Below, piece by piece: positions 21,390 to 31,846 of a stretch of 64,000 bases of DNA (position 1 is its first letter; every line of letters starts with the position of its first letter). The DNA is from Paragorgia papillata (lineage: Eukaryota; Cnidaria; Anthozoa; Scleralcyonacea; Coralliidae): positions 1,112,001-1,176,000 of the forward strand of contig JAWNZC010000003.1 of NCBI GenBank assembly GCA_035771165.1, read 5' to 3'. Under the pieces are notes generated by a model. The model worked only from the letters and a program-made list of their open reading frames with translations, ran no database searches and was not told the origin of the DNA. Position numbers and translations under genes: made by a program.

Positions 21390-22292
21390 CTATACTGGTA
21401 TTTGTATGCCATGATTATTTGCACTCAGTTTATACATAGCCGTGGAGAAAGGATCAACTGCATGTCCTATATCGGATGTGTCCTCTATGTTGTTTAACTG
21501 TGTTTTCTTACTCTTGCATGCATCAGCAATATGCCCAGTTTTACCACAGGAATAACAAGTAAAGTTTCTGTACTTACAATTTGCCCTTGGATGACCTTGC
21601 TTACCACAGCTGGCACATACTTCTGTCTTGTTGTACTTTGTTGGCTGCTTCTCTTGATTTTTGGTAGCATTAAAAGGCTTCTGCTTTTGGCGAAACTGCT
21701 GTCGAGAATGTGAAGACTTTCCACCAACCTTGTTTACCCCATGGGCGTGTATTCCCATATGAGATATATCAGCTACATCTTTATCAGCAGCTTCGATGCC
21801 CAGAGCAATTTTGAGTGCATTGTCAAAGGTGTAGTCCTCTGTCAGGAGTTTCTTCTTCATATTAGCGCTTCTAAGACCGCAAACAAACCTGTCTCGCAAA
21901 GCCTCGTTGAGGTAAGCACCGAAATTGCACGTGGATGCCAGTCGTTTCAGATTAGCGACAAACGTTGCGACGGATTCACCATCCTTCTGTACACAATTAT
22001 GAAAGCGGTACCTTTCAGCAATCACCAGCTTCTTGGGTGCGTAGTGACTCTTTAAAATTGTCGAAAGCTCATCGTAAGTTTTGGCTGAGGGTGAATTAGG
22101 TGAGCATAAGTCCGATAGAACTTCATATGTTCTTGCTCCGATCACCGAGATCAGAATCGCTCTGCGTTTCCTCGATTCTTCCGAATCTGGCGGAACATCG
22201 TTTGCTTCAAAATACTGTTCGAGTCTCTCCAGGTAGCGAGCGATGTTAGTTTGATTTGAATTGAACTCTTCAATCTTCCCCAAACTTGTCAT
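21390..22292 (-). CDS. Gypsy gag, copy A
   Basis: 300 residues from ATG at 22292, only 24 bases inside the LTR boundary. A helical retrotransposon Gag region is followed by a basic linker and two CCHC zinc knuckles (CASCGKQGHPRANC and CYSCGKTGHIADAC, near 21530-21620). It would package element RNA into particles in the cytoplasm. The frame closes with TAG at 21390-21392, and pol continues in the same frame with no other stop before the protease. Confidence 0.92.
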   Translation of the reverse strand: MTSLGKIEEFNSNQTNIARYLERLEQYFEANDVPPDSEESRKRRAILISVIGARTYEVLSDLCSPNSPSAKTYDELSTILKSHYAPKKLVIAERYRFHNCVQKDGESVATFVANLKRLASTCNFGAYLNEALRDRFVCGLRSANMKKKLLTEDYTFDNALKIALGIEAADKDVADISHMGIHAHGVNKVGGKSSHSRQQFRQKQKPFNATKNQEKQPTKYNKTEVCASCGKQGHPRANCKYRNFTCYSCGKTGHIADACKSKKTQLNNIEDTSDIGHAVDPFSTAMYKLSANNHGIQIPV

Positions 22293-22296
22293 GCTT

Positions 22297-22310
22297 TATC
22301 TTCGTCGCCA
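22297..22310 (-). other. Putative tRNA primer binding site, copy A
   Basis: The minus strand reads TATTC then TGGCGACGAAG just inside LTR 2. TGG is the expected complement of a tRNA CCA end. The primer tRNA is not identified. The equivalent site of copy B ends at 26255. Confidence 0.5.
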
Positions 22311-22315
22311 GAATA

Positions 22316-22460
22316 TGTTATGTTCTTGTGAGCTTTATTAAATGTACAGTACTAATACAACAGAATGAATCTAACTACAAAATGGCTACCTTATATATAA
22401 TTGTATGTCTGTGATCGCAGGCTCAAGTATAGAGTACTTCAAATAAGTCATACTATAACA
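22316..22460 (-). repeat. LTR 2 (shared middle LTR)
   Basis: 145 bp, TGTTATG to ATAACA. It serves as 5' LTR of copy A and 3' LTR of copy B, with no target duplication at either border, as expected if the array arose by LTR-LTR recombination. Confidence 0.95.
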
Positions 22461-25334
22461 CCTCTTCTCTGGATTAAGACAATATCATCATAAACGGAAA
22501 GGAAATAATAACAATAATTGTTCGAAATAAATATGTTAAAAATAAATGTTTGATCTTCAATGTTCGGGCTTAGGTGGTTAGGTATTGGCTCAGTTTGGAG
22601 ATCGGCATTAGACTTATCCTGCAGGGGATGATCTGCATGGCGGTTCCAGGTCCTTCCATCAGGCAAGGTGACAGTATATGAATGAGGTGCCTTCCTTTCC
22701 AGGACAGTTGCCGGTTGCCACTTTTGATCAGATCGATGATCGCTTGCCAATACCATTTGACCAGGTGAAAACTCTCTAAGCTTGGCATGTTGATCATGAT
22801 AAGTTTTCATCTTAGACTGGTTTGCTGCCACTACACAAGCTGTATCAGGTTTCACAAGCGACAATCTTGTTCTAACTTCGCATTGTAGGAAAAGCTTTGC
22901 AGGCGAACAATTTGGGTTGGTGTGAGGGACACTACGATAACTCAACAGGAAGTTCTGTATCCGCTGTAGGAGATTGGTTTGGGTCTTTGATGCCTTCATA
23001 AAGTTTTTAAAGGTTTTCACAAAGCGTTCCACTTGACCATTTGAAGATGGATGGTAAGGAGACACTAGGACCCATTGAATACCATTCTTTATCAGGAAAT
23101 CTCCATATTCGCTGGACTGAAATGGTGGACCATTGTCACTGACAACTTGTTCTGGCAACACATATCTTGCAAACATACCGCGCATGGCATTTACTGTAGC
23201 CTGTGCATTTGTGGTTTTCATCGGCTCAATTACCTCTGGCCATTTTGAGTGTGCATCCACCGCAATGAGGTAGTGATTGCCATCGTGAGTAGCAAAATCT
23301 ATATGTACACGTTGCCACGGATTGGAAGGCCAGACCCAGGGATGTAGTGGTGCTGCGGGAGGAGCGGTCCTGATCGTGATACATTGTTGGCAACTGCGGA
23401 CAGTTTCCTCAATGGCACTGTCTACCTTTGGCCACCAGACATGGCTGCGTGCCATCGCCTTCATTCTTACTACCCCTGGATGTGCCCCATGTAACTCGTA
23501 AAGAACTTGCTTCTGGAACACAGGAGGTATGATGACTCTGAGGCCCCACATAAGACACCCTTGCTCCACTGACAGCTCATGTTTACGAATAAAATATGGC
23601 TTCAATTCTGGGTCATCACACGTTTGATTCCATCCGTACTGGGTTAATGAAAGTACTTTTGACAGGATCTTGTCCCGGGATGTTTCTCGTGCAATCTGTT
23701 TCGCTGAAACTGGATGCCGGTTCAGCTGGCCAACTGCAATGTTAAATATATCTTCTTCTACACTTGCATCTTTCTGGAACCTTAAAGGGAGTCTTGACAG
23801 AGCATCAGCGTTGGCAATGTCTGTTGAAGACCTGTATCGAATTTCATACTGGTGCGCAGCTAGAAGAAGTGACCACCGCTGAAGACGAGCTGCTGCTAAC
23901 ACTGGCGTTGCTGAGTCTGGTGCGAATATCTTCAATAGAGGCTTGTGATCAGTACACAGTATGAACTTGCGACCATACACGTACATGTAGAACTTGGACA
24001 ACCCAAAAATTATGGCCAATCCTTCTTTTTCAATCTGACTGTAGTTTTTCTCAGCCGCATTTAGAGACCTAGAAGCATATGCTATTGGTCTTTCTTCACC
24101 ATTCGGGAATTGATGTGAAATGACTGCACCAATACCATAAGGGCTTCCATCGCACTCAAGTATCAGCGGTAGTCCTGGGTTATAATGAACCAGAACATTT
24201 GCTGAAGAGAGTGAGTTCTTAGCCATCTGAAATGCTCTTTCACACTCAGGAGACCACTTGAACTCTTGACCCTTCTGAAGAAGGCGGTTTAGGGGATGCA
24301 GGATGGAGCTAAGATTTTGGATAAATTTACCGTGGTAATTTACCATACCGAGGAACGATCTCAACTGTGTCGTGTTCTCGGGCCTTGGTGCTTTCTTGAT
24401 AGCTTCGACCTTTTCCTCTGTGGGATGAATGCCGTCTGCTGAAATTACACACCCCATGTATGTAACTGCCTTCTGCATAAACTTGCACTTGTCAAGCTTA
24501 AGCCACACCCTATATACTCTTCAAGTCGGTTGAATACTGCCTCAATACTCTGAAGGTGATCCGCATCATCCTTGCCCGTTACTAGGATATCATCTTGAAT
24601 GCATGCAACATTATCGATGCCCTGAAGGATAATATCCATAGTCCGTTGGAAAATTGCTGGTGATGATGCAATTCCAATTGTGGGATTGGATAGTGGGGTA
24701 CATTTAGTTGTGGATTAACAGTCACGGCATAGTCACCACATGATCGTGTTGTCTGGTCAACCTTGGGAATATGTACCATAGGGGTTGCCCATTCACTAAA
24801 TTCCACCTTCTCAATAATTCCGTCTGCTTCCAGACGGTTATACTCTTCGACTGCTGGTTTTAAAGCATAAGGTACTGGGTGGGACTTGCAAAATTTAGGT
24901 TGTGACCCCTCCTTAACTTCAAGCTTGGCCTTGATTCCCTTGATAGTTCGTAGCCCCGGTTTGAAGATGGCTGGGTGTAACTGAATTGTGGAATGCAAAC
25001 GCTGCATTGTTTCTTGAGGAAGGGGTGATTCAGATACAGCAACATTGAAAATTTTCTTCCAGTCCACTTTTACTTTGGCTAGCCAATCTCTTCCAAGAAG
25101 GGATGGTCCTGATCCTTCAACAACAGCTAGTGGTAGAGTTGTACATGGACCATTGTATTTCAAACTAGTGTCAAATTGTCCGCACACCTTGATTGGATCA
25201 CCCGTATAGGTATGCAATTGAGAACTACATGGCTTCAGTGAAATATTCTTAAAATGTTTATCAAATGTTTCTTCACAAATTATTGAAATTCCAGCTCCTG
25301 TGTCGAGCTCCATAGAAATAACTGTGCCATTAAG
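22448..25334 (-). pseudogene. Gypsy pol, copy B, same lesions as copy A
   Basis: The protease starts at 25313, the RT breakpoint is near 24673-24690, the TATATA shift at 24511-24516, and the RNase H-integrase frame is 22448-24508. Translation is residue-for-residue the same as copy A in all pieces. Identity including the disabling changes shows the two copies share a defective parent. Confidence 0.92.
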
Positions 25335-26237
25335 CTATACTGGTATTTGTATGCCATGATTATTTGCACTCAGTTTATACATAGCCGTGGAGAAAGGATC
25401 AACTGCATGTCCTATATCGGATGTGTCCTCTATGTTGTTTAACTGTGTTTTCTTACTCTTGCATGCATCAGCAATATGCCCAGTTTTACCACAGGAATAA
25501 CAAGTAAAGTTTCTGTACTTACAATTTGCCCTTGGATGACCTTGCTTACCACAGCTGGCACATACTTCTGTCTTGTTGTACTTTGTTGGCTGCTTCTCTT
25601 GATTTTTGGTAGCATTAAAAGGCTTCTGCTTTTGGCGAAACTGCTGTCGAGAATGTGAAGACTTTCCACCAACCTTGTTTACCCCATGGGCGTGTATTCC
25701 CATATGAGATATATCAGCTACATCTTTATCAGCAGCTTCGATGCCCAGAGCAATTTTGAGTGCATTGTCAAAGGTGTAGTCCTCTGTCAGGAGTTTCTTC
25801 TTCATATTAGCGCTTCTAAGACCGCAAACAAACCTGTCTCGCAAAGCCTCGTTGAGGTAAGCACCGAAATTGCACGTGGATGCCAGTCGTTTCAGATTAG
25901 CGACAAACGTTGCGACGGATTCACCATCCTTCTGTACACAATTATGAAAGCGGTACCTTTCAGCAATCACCAGCTTCTTGGGTGCGTAGTGACTCTTTAA
26001 AATTGTCGAAAGCTCATCGTAAGTTTTGGCTGAGGGTGAATTAGGTGAGCATAAGTCCGATAGAACTTCATATGTTCTTGCTCCGATCACCGAGATCAGA
26101 ATCGCTCTGCGTTTCCTCGATTCTTCCGAATCTGGCGGAACATCGTTTGCTTCAAAATACTGTTCGAGTCTCTCCAGGTAGCGAGCGATGTTAGTTTGAT
26201 TTGAATTGAACTCTTCAATCTTCCCCAAACTTGTCAT
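25335..26237 (-). CDS. Gypsy gag, copy B
   Basis: 300 residues, same sequence as copy A, with two CCHC knuckles and a TAG stop at 25335-25337 in frame with the following protease. Because it follows the outer 5' LTR (26261-26405), this is the copy a promoter in that LTR would transcribe first. Confidence 0.92.
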   Translation of the reverse strand: MTSLGKIEEFNSNQTNIARYLERLEQYFEANDVPPDSEESRKRRAILISVIGARTYEVLSDLCSPNSPSAKTYDELSTILKSHYAPKKLVIAERYRFHNCVQKDGESVATFVANLKRLASTCNFGAYLNEALRDRFVCGLRSANMKKKLLTEDYTFDNALKIALGIEAADKDVADISHMGIHAHGVNKVGGKSSHSRQQFRQKQKPFNATKNQEKQPTKYNKTEVCASCGKQGHPRANCKYRNFTCYSCGKTGHIADACKSKKTQLNNIEDTSDIGHAVDPFSTAMYKLSANNHGIQIPV

Positions 26238-26260
26238 GCTTTATCTTCGTCGCCAGAATA

Positions 26261-26405
26261 TGTTATGTTCTTGTGAGCTTTATTAAATGTACAGTACTAA
26301 TACAACAGAATGAATCTAACTACAAAATGGCTACCTTATATATAATTGTATGTCTGTGATCGCAGGCTCAAGTATAGAGTACTTCAAATAAGTCATACTA
26401 TAACA
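26261..26405 (-). repeat. LTR 3 (5' LTR of copy B)
   Basis: 145 bp, ending TATAACA at 26405 and followed by the ATATT target duplication. In element orientation this is the promoter-bearing LTR. Confidence 0.95.
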
Positions 26406-26410
26406 ATATT

Positions 26411-26782
26411 GAAATCGGTTAGTACCTGCGTTGATGTCAAACAAAGTCATATTAGTTTGAATACAAGTATGGCCTGGTTTGATGTCAGTGAATATAGTAC
26501 ATGTATTAGTAGGAATTGATTCTTGTCGACAAGCTTCTACATTTAGTGGATAATGTCTTAAAACATCCCATCATTATTTGCAGTGTCTCTAAGATTTTTA
26601 TGATATTACAAAGGAATATCATAAAACAAGGTGCATTAGCTATGAAACTGATAAGAACTGTTAGAGTTGAATGGGAATGTTCTTTAATTTGTAGTTTATG
26701 TCATTTATGATGTTTTGGGCACCCAAACCTGTGTACTGGCATCTCAAACCCCCTGGATACATCCCCAAATAATTTATTATTC
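26411..26782. other. Stretch without supported genes
   Basis: AT-rich flank of the retrotransposon array; nothing recognised. Confidence 0.4.
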
Positions 26783-26786
26783 TTAA

Positions 26787-27078
26787 AGGTGACCTACAGT
26801 CCGTTCTGCACATGTAGGAAACTAATGTTTACGTCTTTATTTAAAAAAACAAATACTGATACCTTATTCAAGATTGTAAGCTTTTCTTGCTTCCTCTTAA
26901 TTAATTAATCCTACCTGAAATTAAACATTTTCAAAAGAAATAGAAGAAATCCGAAGAGATATCCTCGCCGAATTACTTGGTTTTCTGCCATGTTGCTCCC
27001 TACTTCATGTAATTATCAACAAATATCATGTTTTGGGGACTTATGCCGGTCATGCATAGAGTGGACTGTAGACCCCCT
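26787..27078. mobile_element. TTAA-flanked short element at 3' end of RecQ gene
   Basis: TTAA at 26783-26786 and 27079-27082 brackets a 292-bp element with inverted ends AGGTGACCTACAGTCC and (minus strand) AGGGGGTCTACAGTCC. It supplies the last codons and the stop of the RecQ frame (ILK then GVYSPLYA), so it inserted into coding or 3' sequence. No transposase is present. Confidence 0.75.
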
Positions 27079-27990
27079 TTAAAATCTTCTTAAAGTAGTA
27101 AATTACATCAATTTCCCCACTCAAAAGTTCTCTGATATTACCTAATGATAAATAGGTAGACTTCACCCTATCATGTTCATCTCTCAAGTTTTCAACAAAT
27201 ATACCTTTAACTATTAGGTAATTAATAAATCCAGTGAGATGACTAGTGGGCTTAAAATAACCTTTTCCTTTTCTATATTCAGGTACTTGATCAAGCTTTT
27301 GATTTCGAACTGCTGTACTTTTAGAACCAATGTAAGTTACTCCTAATTCTTCAACACTTACTTTATCCTTGATTGATAGCATGTGCTGCAGACAAGTAAC
27401 TAATTGCTTTGCATGCAATGTGTTATCCATTGTCGCAGGGGTGACTGGATTGAGACAGTTGCCGCATTTTCCACATCTTCCTTCCATGACGCTCCCAAAG
27501 TACTCTGCAATCATTTTTTGCTGACAGCTGACCCTGTTCATCAAATAACTTGTAAAGTCATTCAAAGATGAAAGCCCTCTAGATCTGGCATTGGTTGACA
27601 CAGTTTTTGTGAGGTTGTTCAAATGGAATTTTCTGTCTTCAAACCTGTGCAGAATAATGCAATGTGCATCACAACCATCTCTTCCAGCTCTCCCAGACTC
27701 TTGGACATAGGCTTCATAGCTGGCTGGAAAGGAAAGGTGGATTACAAAGCGTACATCCTGCTTATCAATACCCATCCCAAAGGAATTGGTTGCACACATC
27801 ACATCAACTTTACCATCGAGCCATATGTTTGCATGCTTTAATTTCATATCTGTATCAACAATACCACCATGGAAAAAAAATCGAGGAGATATCATTCATC
27901 TTCAGCTCCAGTGATAATTGTGATGTATCTTCTCTGTAACTGCAGTAAACAATTCCACATTGACCACTAAACCGTGAAGAGAATAGAATA
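27050..27990 (-). pseudogene. RecQ-type helicase, second RecA domain and zinc/RQC region
   Basis: The minus-strand frame from 27895 has helicase motif V (MCATNSFGMGIDKQDVR), motif VI (YVQESGRAGRDG), then the RecQ zinc site cysteines (SCQQKMIAEYFG, CGKCGNCLNP near 27450-27530) and an RQC-like tail. The preceding motif IV stretch (GQCGIVYCSYREDT, about 27925-27975) is in another frame, with the shift at the T-run 27877-27884. RecQ enzymes unwind DNA 3' to 5' in repair. Reading is interrupted upstream by the insertion at about 27975-28245. Similarity to RecQ is certain; whether it is a host gene copy or belongs to a transposon is not. Confidence 0.85.
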
Positions 27991-28060
27991 GAATAGAATA
28001 GAATAGAATAGAATAGAATAGAATAGAATAGAATAGAATAGAATAGAATAGAATAGAATA
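27981..28060. repeat. (GAATA)16 microsatellite
   Basis: Sixteen perfect pentanucleotide copies. With the following segment and a CATTG-type repeat (28121-28160) it forms an insertion of roughly 270 bp splitting the RecQ coding sequence. A pentanucleotide tail next to unique sequence suggests a retroposed short element. Confidence 0.95.
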
Positions 28061-28120
28061 ATTTATTTAACCACGTTTCGCCTATGAGCTATTAAAGCTC
28101 GTTCAAAATACGATCGTGAA

Positions 28121-28160
28121 CATTGCACTGCACTGCATTGCATTGCATTGCATTGCATTT
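28121..28160. repeat. CATTG/CACTG pentanucleotide repeat
   Basis: Eight copies of CATTG-type units, two of them CACTG, within the insertion that splits the RecQ gene. Confidence 0.85.
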
Positions 28161-28244
28161 AGTTTATATACTAAATATTTAAAAAAGTCAAAAATATAGA
28201 TAGTAAAAAAATATAGTATAAAAATATAGTATAAATATAGATAG

Positions 28245-29015
28245 TATTCGGCAACCTGTTTTAGTGCTGCTGAAAAACCAGGTTTCTTTGGTAGGATTTC
28301 AAAGATTAAATTATCTCTTGTGAATGGTAGTTTAATCAGTTCTGGATTGGAAAAGCTTAGAGTTTGTGTTATTTTTTCAATTGTGACAGATGTAGCAGTT
28401 GCTGTTAATGCCATAACAGGAACTCCATAACGCTTAAGTGCACCAAGCTCTTGGTATTCCGGTCGACGATCAACACCCCATGTGTCAATGCAATGTGCCT
28501 CATTCGTCTATTGCAAAAAAGTTAAGTCGTCCTTCTGATATTAACTTTTGTAACAAAGTTTGTAAAGAATCACTCAATACAACTTCAGGACTCGTAAGTA
28601 ACACCTTGTACTCACAATCTTGTCTTGATAAGTTGGCAATAACTGCTTCACGGCTCTCTTTTGTAAGCATAGAATTAATGTAGCACGTGCTTATACCCTT
28701 TTCTCTCAATTTTAACAACTGATCATGCATCAACATCAAGAGAGGTGAAACTACAACAGTTACACCAGGCAGCAGTAATGTTGGAACTGAGTATATAATT
28801 GTTTTACCACCACCAGTTGGAATCATAACAATTGCATCTTTCTTGGCTGGCAAAACATCTTTCTTGGCTGGCAAAACATCTATAGCTTCCTCCTGACCTG
28901 GTCGAAAAGAAGAAAATCCAAAAACGTTTTGGAGAACAGCCTTTGGATTCTGGTCACATGTTTGAGTATCATAATTGCTGATATTCAATGGTATATCTTG
29001 CAGTGGATGTTCTTA
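28245..29015 (-). pseudogene. RecQ-type helicase, first RecA domain
   Basis: The minus strand carries motif 0 (FGFSSFRPGQEEAI), Walker A (IPTGGGKTIIY, about 28795-28830), motif Ia (TVVVSPLLMLMHDQL), and the DEAH region, where a 4-bp insertion near 28497-28503 shifts the frame immediately after AIDE. It resumes as AHCIDTWGVDRR and reaches motif III (MALTATAT, 28414) and FTRDNL. A 21-bp direct duplication (VLPAKKD twice, about 28836-28880) lies just before Walker A. The upstream edge at about 29015 has an AG acceptor-like TTTTAAG. Confidence 0.85.
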
Positions 29016-29155
29016 AAATCTTTGTACTGTATGTACAAAGTAATGTACTTTGTACATCAAACACAAATAAAAAATTATCATATAACAAACAAGCAAAACC
29101 ACATCCTAAAATAATACAAAACAATACTCGTTTGCATGAAAAATATAGAATATAG

Positions 29156-29334
29156 AATAAAACAATTTGTGGATGCCTCCATGTAAAAAATAGTTTAATA
29201 AAGCTGAGGCCATCTTCAGAGCTTAATACAATGTTGTCAAAAAACTTTGTAAGCTATGAAGATGTCCCGGGTCAATGGGACGAAAGCTTTATTAAACTAT
29301 TTTTTACATGAAGGCGTCCACAAATTGTTTTATT
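29156..29334. mobile_element. MITE-like element with long inverted ends
   Basis: AATAAAACAATTTGTGGA at 29156 pairs with 29317-29334, and pairing continues for about 50 bases (CATGTAAAAAATAGTTTAAT, then AAAGCT). It lies in the gap between the zinc-finger exon and the helicase exon. Confidence 0.85.
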
Positions 29335-29401
29335 TTATACTATTAAAACTCCATGCAAAGCTTCAAGAAGCATATAACTATATAAGCTTAATTAATTTAC
29401 C

Positions 29402-30019
29402 TCTCTAGTATAAATAGATTCAGCATATATTTTCGTAGAAGCTCTCCAAACGACGAATTTCTCGGGAAAATCATGTGCATCTCCTTTTCTTGACACAGGA
29501 TACCCATTTGTTGCCAATGATTTAACAAAGTTTCCATGGGTTATAAAACCAATCCAGTCAATTTCACAGCTTCTTACTCTTAGCAAATATTTCAGTTTGC
29601 AAATGTTCAGCGTTTATGGCATACTCTTTAAGCAAACTAGAGTCAATGTCTCTAATAGCTCTAAACTTAGACAACTGATCAATAAAAGCTGAAGTCTCAG
29701 CAAAGTGCATTTCTTGAAATAACTTCAACGAATCATCGTGCTCAAAACTCTGTCTCCTGTGAGCATGCCTGTAGTGGTTATCCACTCCAGCTGACATAAA
29801 GAAATTAATATTACCATTTTGAGCAAAGCATTCCCGACAAATTACTTTTCCATCCTCTTTTGCTTTCTGAAACACTCTACCGTCAAACTGCTTTTCAAGA
29901 CACCTATAAGTACGATCATCAAATGCTTCCGCCATCTTGAAGTCATTAGTTGGCGGCAGGCGTTTCTTCTCTCTTAGCCCGTATGACATTTGCATATCAA
30001 ACAAACGTGAATATCTCAA
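29402..30019 (-). pseudogene. Upstream exon(s) with a C2H2-like zinc motif, probably of the RecQ gene
   Basis: The minus strand from about 29933 (MAEAFDDRTYRCLEKQF) encodes ICRECFAQNG followed by NHYRHAHRRQ, a Cys2/His2-type finger, then a helical stretch to about 29575. The sequence continues in another frame (CEIDWIGFITHGNF to IYTRE) and ends at a GTAAAT donor near 29401. Position and strand fit a 5' exon of the RecQ gene. However, the phase at the donor as read does not match the phase needed at 29015, so linkage is tentative. I do not recognise the family. Confidence 0.5.
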
Positions 30020-31443
30020 GAATGAAGCAAGGAAACGAAATTCTACGAAACATGTTACGTTGTCATTTTATGTGTTCTTTCAAATGCAATCATAAAAAAC
30101 TGGGGTGAAATTTCGCTGCATTAGCTTAAATTTTCGTAAGGGATGTGGACTGTGCTACACGTTGTTTGCATTTTTTATTTCATTGGCATAACAGACTGTT
30201 TACATGTTTTAATATTGCTTTATATATTTGTTATAATTTTATTCAATTTTTTCATGACTGATGCACTTTTACATATTGTAGTTATTCACCATAGGGGGCC
30301 GGGGAAGCTGTTTTAGATGGCAATTTAGGTTAAAAACTATCACTTGTAACTGTCAGTCCTCCCACAATTTGAAAGTTCTCAAAAATTATAAAGTTGTTAA
30401 CTCAACCCACATCAATGCCATATCCCAAGTAAAACTATGGAAATTCTATGGTACTTAATGGGCTTATCATCCCCATAGCTTTTCTGTATTATGTGTAACA
30501 GACTCACCATCCCATGTATTTTTCATACCTTGAAATTTAGCGAAAAAGTGCACCATAGTAGTCCCATATTACCATCGTACCTTCCCATAGGATTCACATC
30601 TATGGGTCACATATGGCCCATTAAGTACCATAGAATTTCCGTTGTTGTACTTTGATAAGGGGAGTAGATGAGGGTGCCCAGGTTGACTTTGAGGGTGAAT
30701 TAAAGAGTGCAATAAGGAAACAGGCAAGTACCTTTTGGTTCATCACAAGTCATAGCTGCTGGTATGGTATGGGTTATAGATGGTTTGCACTGATGAGTGA
30801 GTTGGAAACTACTGTAGTGAGTTGTCTTTATAAAAGACGCAGTTGGATAAAATTAATTATGTGGTGTTTCTAATTGATCTTGAGCAGTGCCAAGAACAGA
30901 CTACCGGTAGTGGTAAACTACGAGTCCAGATCAGTGGTGATGGAGCCAAAATGACCCAGTTCACCACCTTTGTTGTCATGTCATTCTCTTTGCTAGAAAG
31001 TGATGTCATGTCATCCAAACAAAGGTAATTTCTGGATCGATGATGTCATGTCATCCAAAGGTAATTTCTGGGTAAAAAATTTATTTGCAGGGCTATTTGG
31101 CACAATAAACAATAAGACACAGTTTCACTGTTTCTGTGGCTACTGCTGAAGTGTAAGAAAGATCTAGCAATAAAAGTTGCTTATTCTTGATATATTATAT
31201 GAGTATGTTGCTATTGATTTGGATGAAACATCCATTATGCTGTGCATTATGATCAAATTCTGTGAAAAGCCAACTTATTCTTCTCGTAAGAAAATTTCTC
31301 ACGCTTTGGTCGTACACAATGCTGACTACAGAATGCCCCTGTTCATGTTCATTCTTTAGGTAATACCACCATTGTTCAGGAAGTGGCAGACAGGACATGT
31401 CCGCAATAGAATACAGTCTATCCTTTGTGGTTGCAGTCCATAC
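30020..31443. other. Stretch without supported genes
   Basis: Apart from the small element at 30439-30640 I see only AT-rich sequence, short spurious frames, and a partial repeat of GATGTCATGTCATCCAAA at about 31000-31060. Confidence 0.4.
30439..30640. mobile_element. 202-bp MITE with perfect 25-bp inverted ends
   Basis: GGAAATTCTATGGTACTTAA plus TGGGC (30439-30463) is exactly inverted at 30616-30640. The interior has no coding capacity. Perfect ends suggest recent activity. Confidence 0.9.
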
Positions 31444-31601
31444 CTTTTCCATTGGTGATGAATCGCCAAATGTCCAGTTCCATATGAACATAAACTGGCG
31501 TCGTGGATTTAGACTTCATACTACCCAGAATGCTTTGGTAAAACTGGCGGGTAGCCTCGTACAGTCTTGCAGAGCTTGGCTTTGGTGGATTTTCATAACC
31601 T
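31444..31601 (-). CDS. Chromodomain gene, exon 3 (C-terminal tail)
   Basis: After an acceptor CTACTTGCAG the frame reads GYENPPKPSSARLYEATRQF then a region ending DIWRFITNGK, before a good GTATGG donor at 31443. The YENP/PS..RL continuation is what commonly follows a chromodomain. Further exons downstream were not recognised. Confidence 0.55.
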
Positions 31602-31846
31602 CTGCAAGTAGACAGTAATCGAGTCAGGAGAGTAGTTTTTTTGTGTTTCACAAAAAATATCAATGTTTTTCCTGTATGCAATATGCTGAACAATAAAAGC
31701 AGGATTAAACCAGTCACGCAACATTTCTGTAATATACTACAACAAAACCCGACTATCAAGTATACTTATCTTATCATTTACAGTATATATTATTTAAATT
31801 GTTTGCAAAATAATTAAGTAATCGATAAAGATAACATCTTAATCAC

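Larger units (their letters stand above)
18371..26405 (-). mobile_element. Tandem Ty3/Gypsy retrotransposon: LTR-internal-LTR-internal-LTR
   Basis: Three 145-bp LTRs (18371-18515, 22316-22460, 26261-26405) alternate with two 3,800-bp internal regions (18516-22315, 22461-26260). Corresponding positions are offset by exactly 3,945 and every frame gives the same protein. The whole array is bordered by a perfect 5-bp duplication ATATT (18366-18370 and 26406-26410), so it behaves as one insertion or as one insertion later expanded by LTR-LTR recombination. Coding strand is minus. Shared lesions: amber codon between gag and pol, an internal RT deletion and a TA-repeat frameshift. Confidence 0.95.

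Noticed and set aside
28121..28160. CATTG array considered as a CRISPR-like repeat
   Set aside because: It is a plain pentanucleotide microsatellite without spacers.
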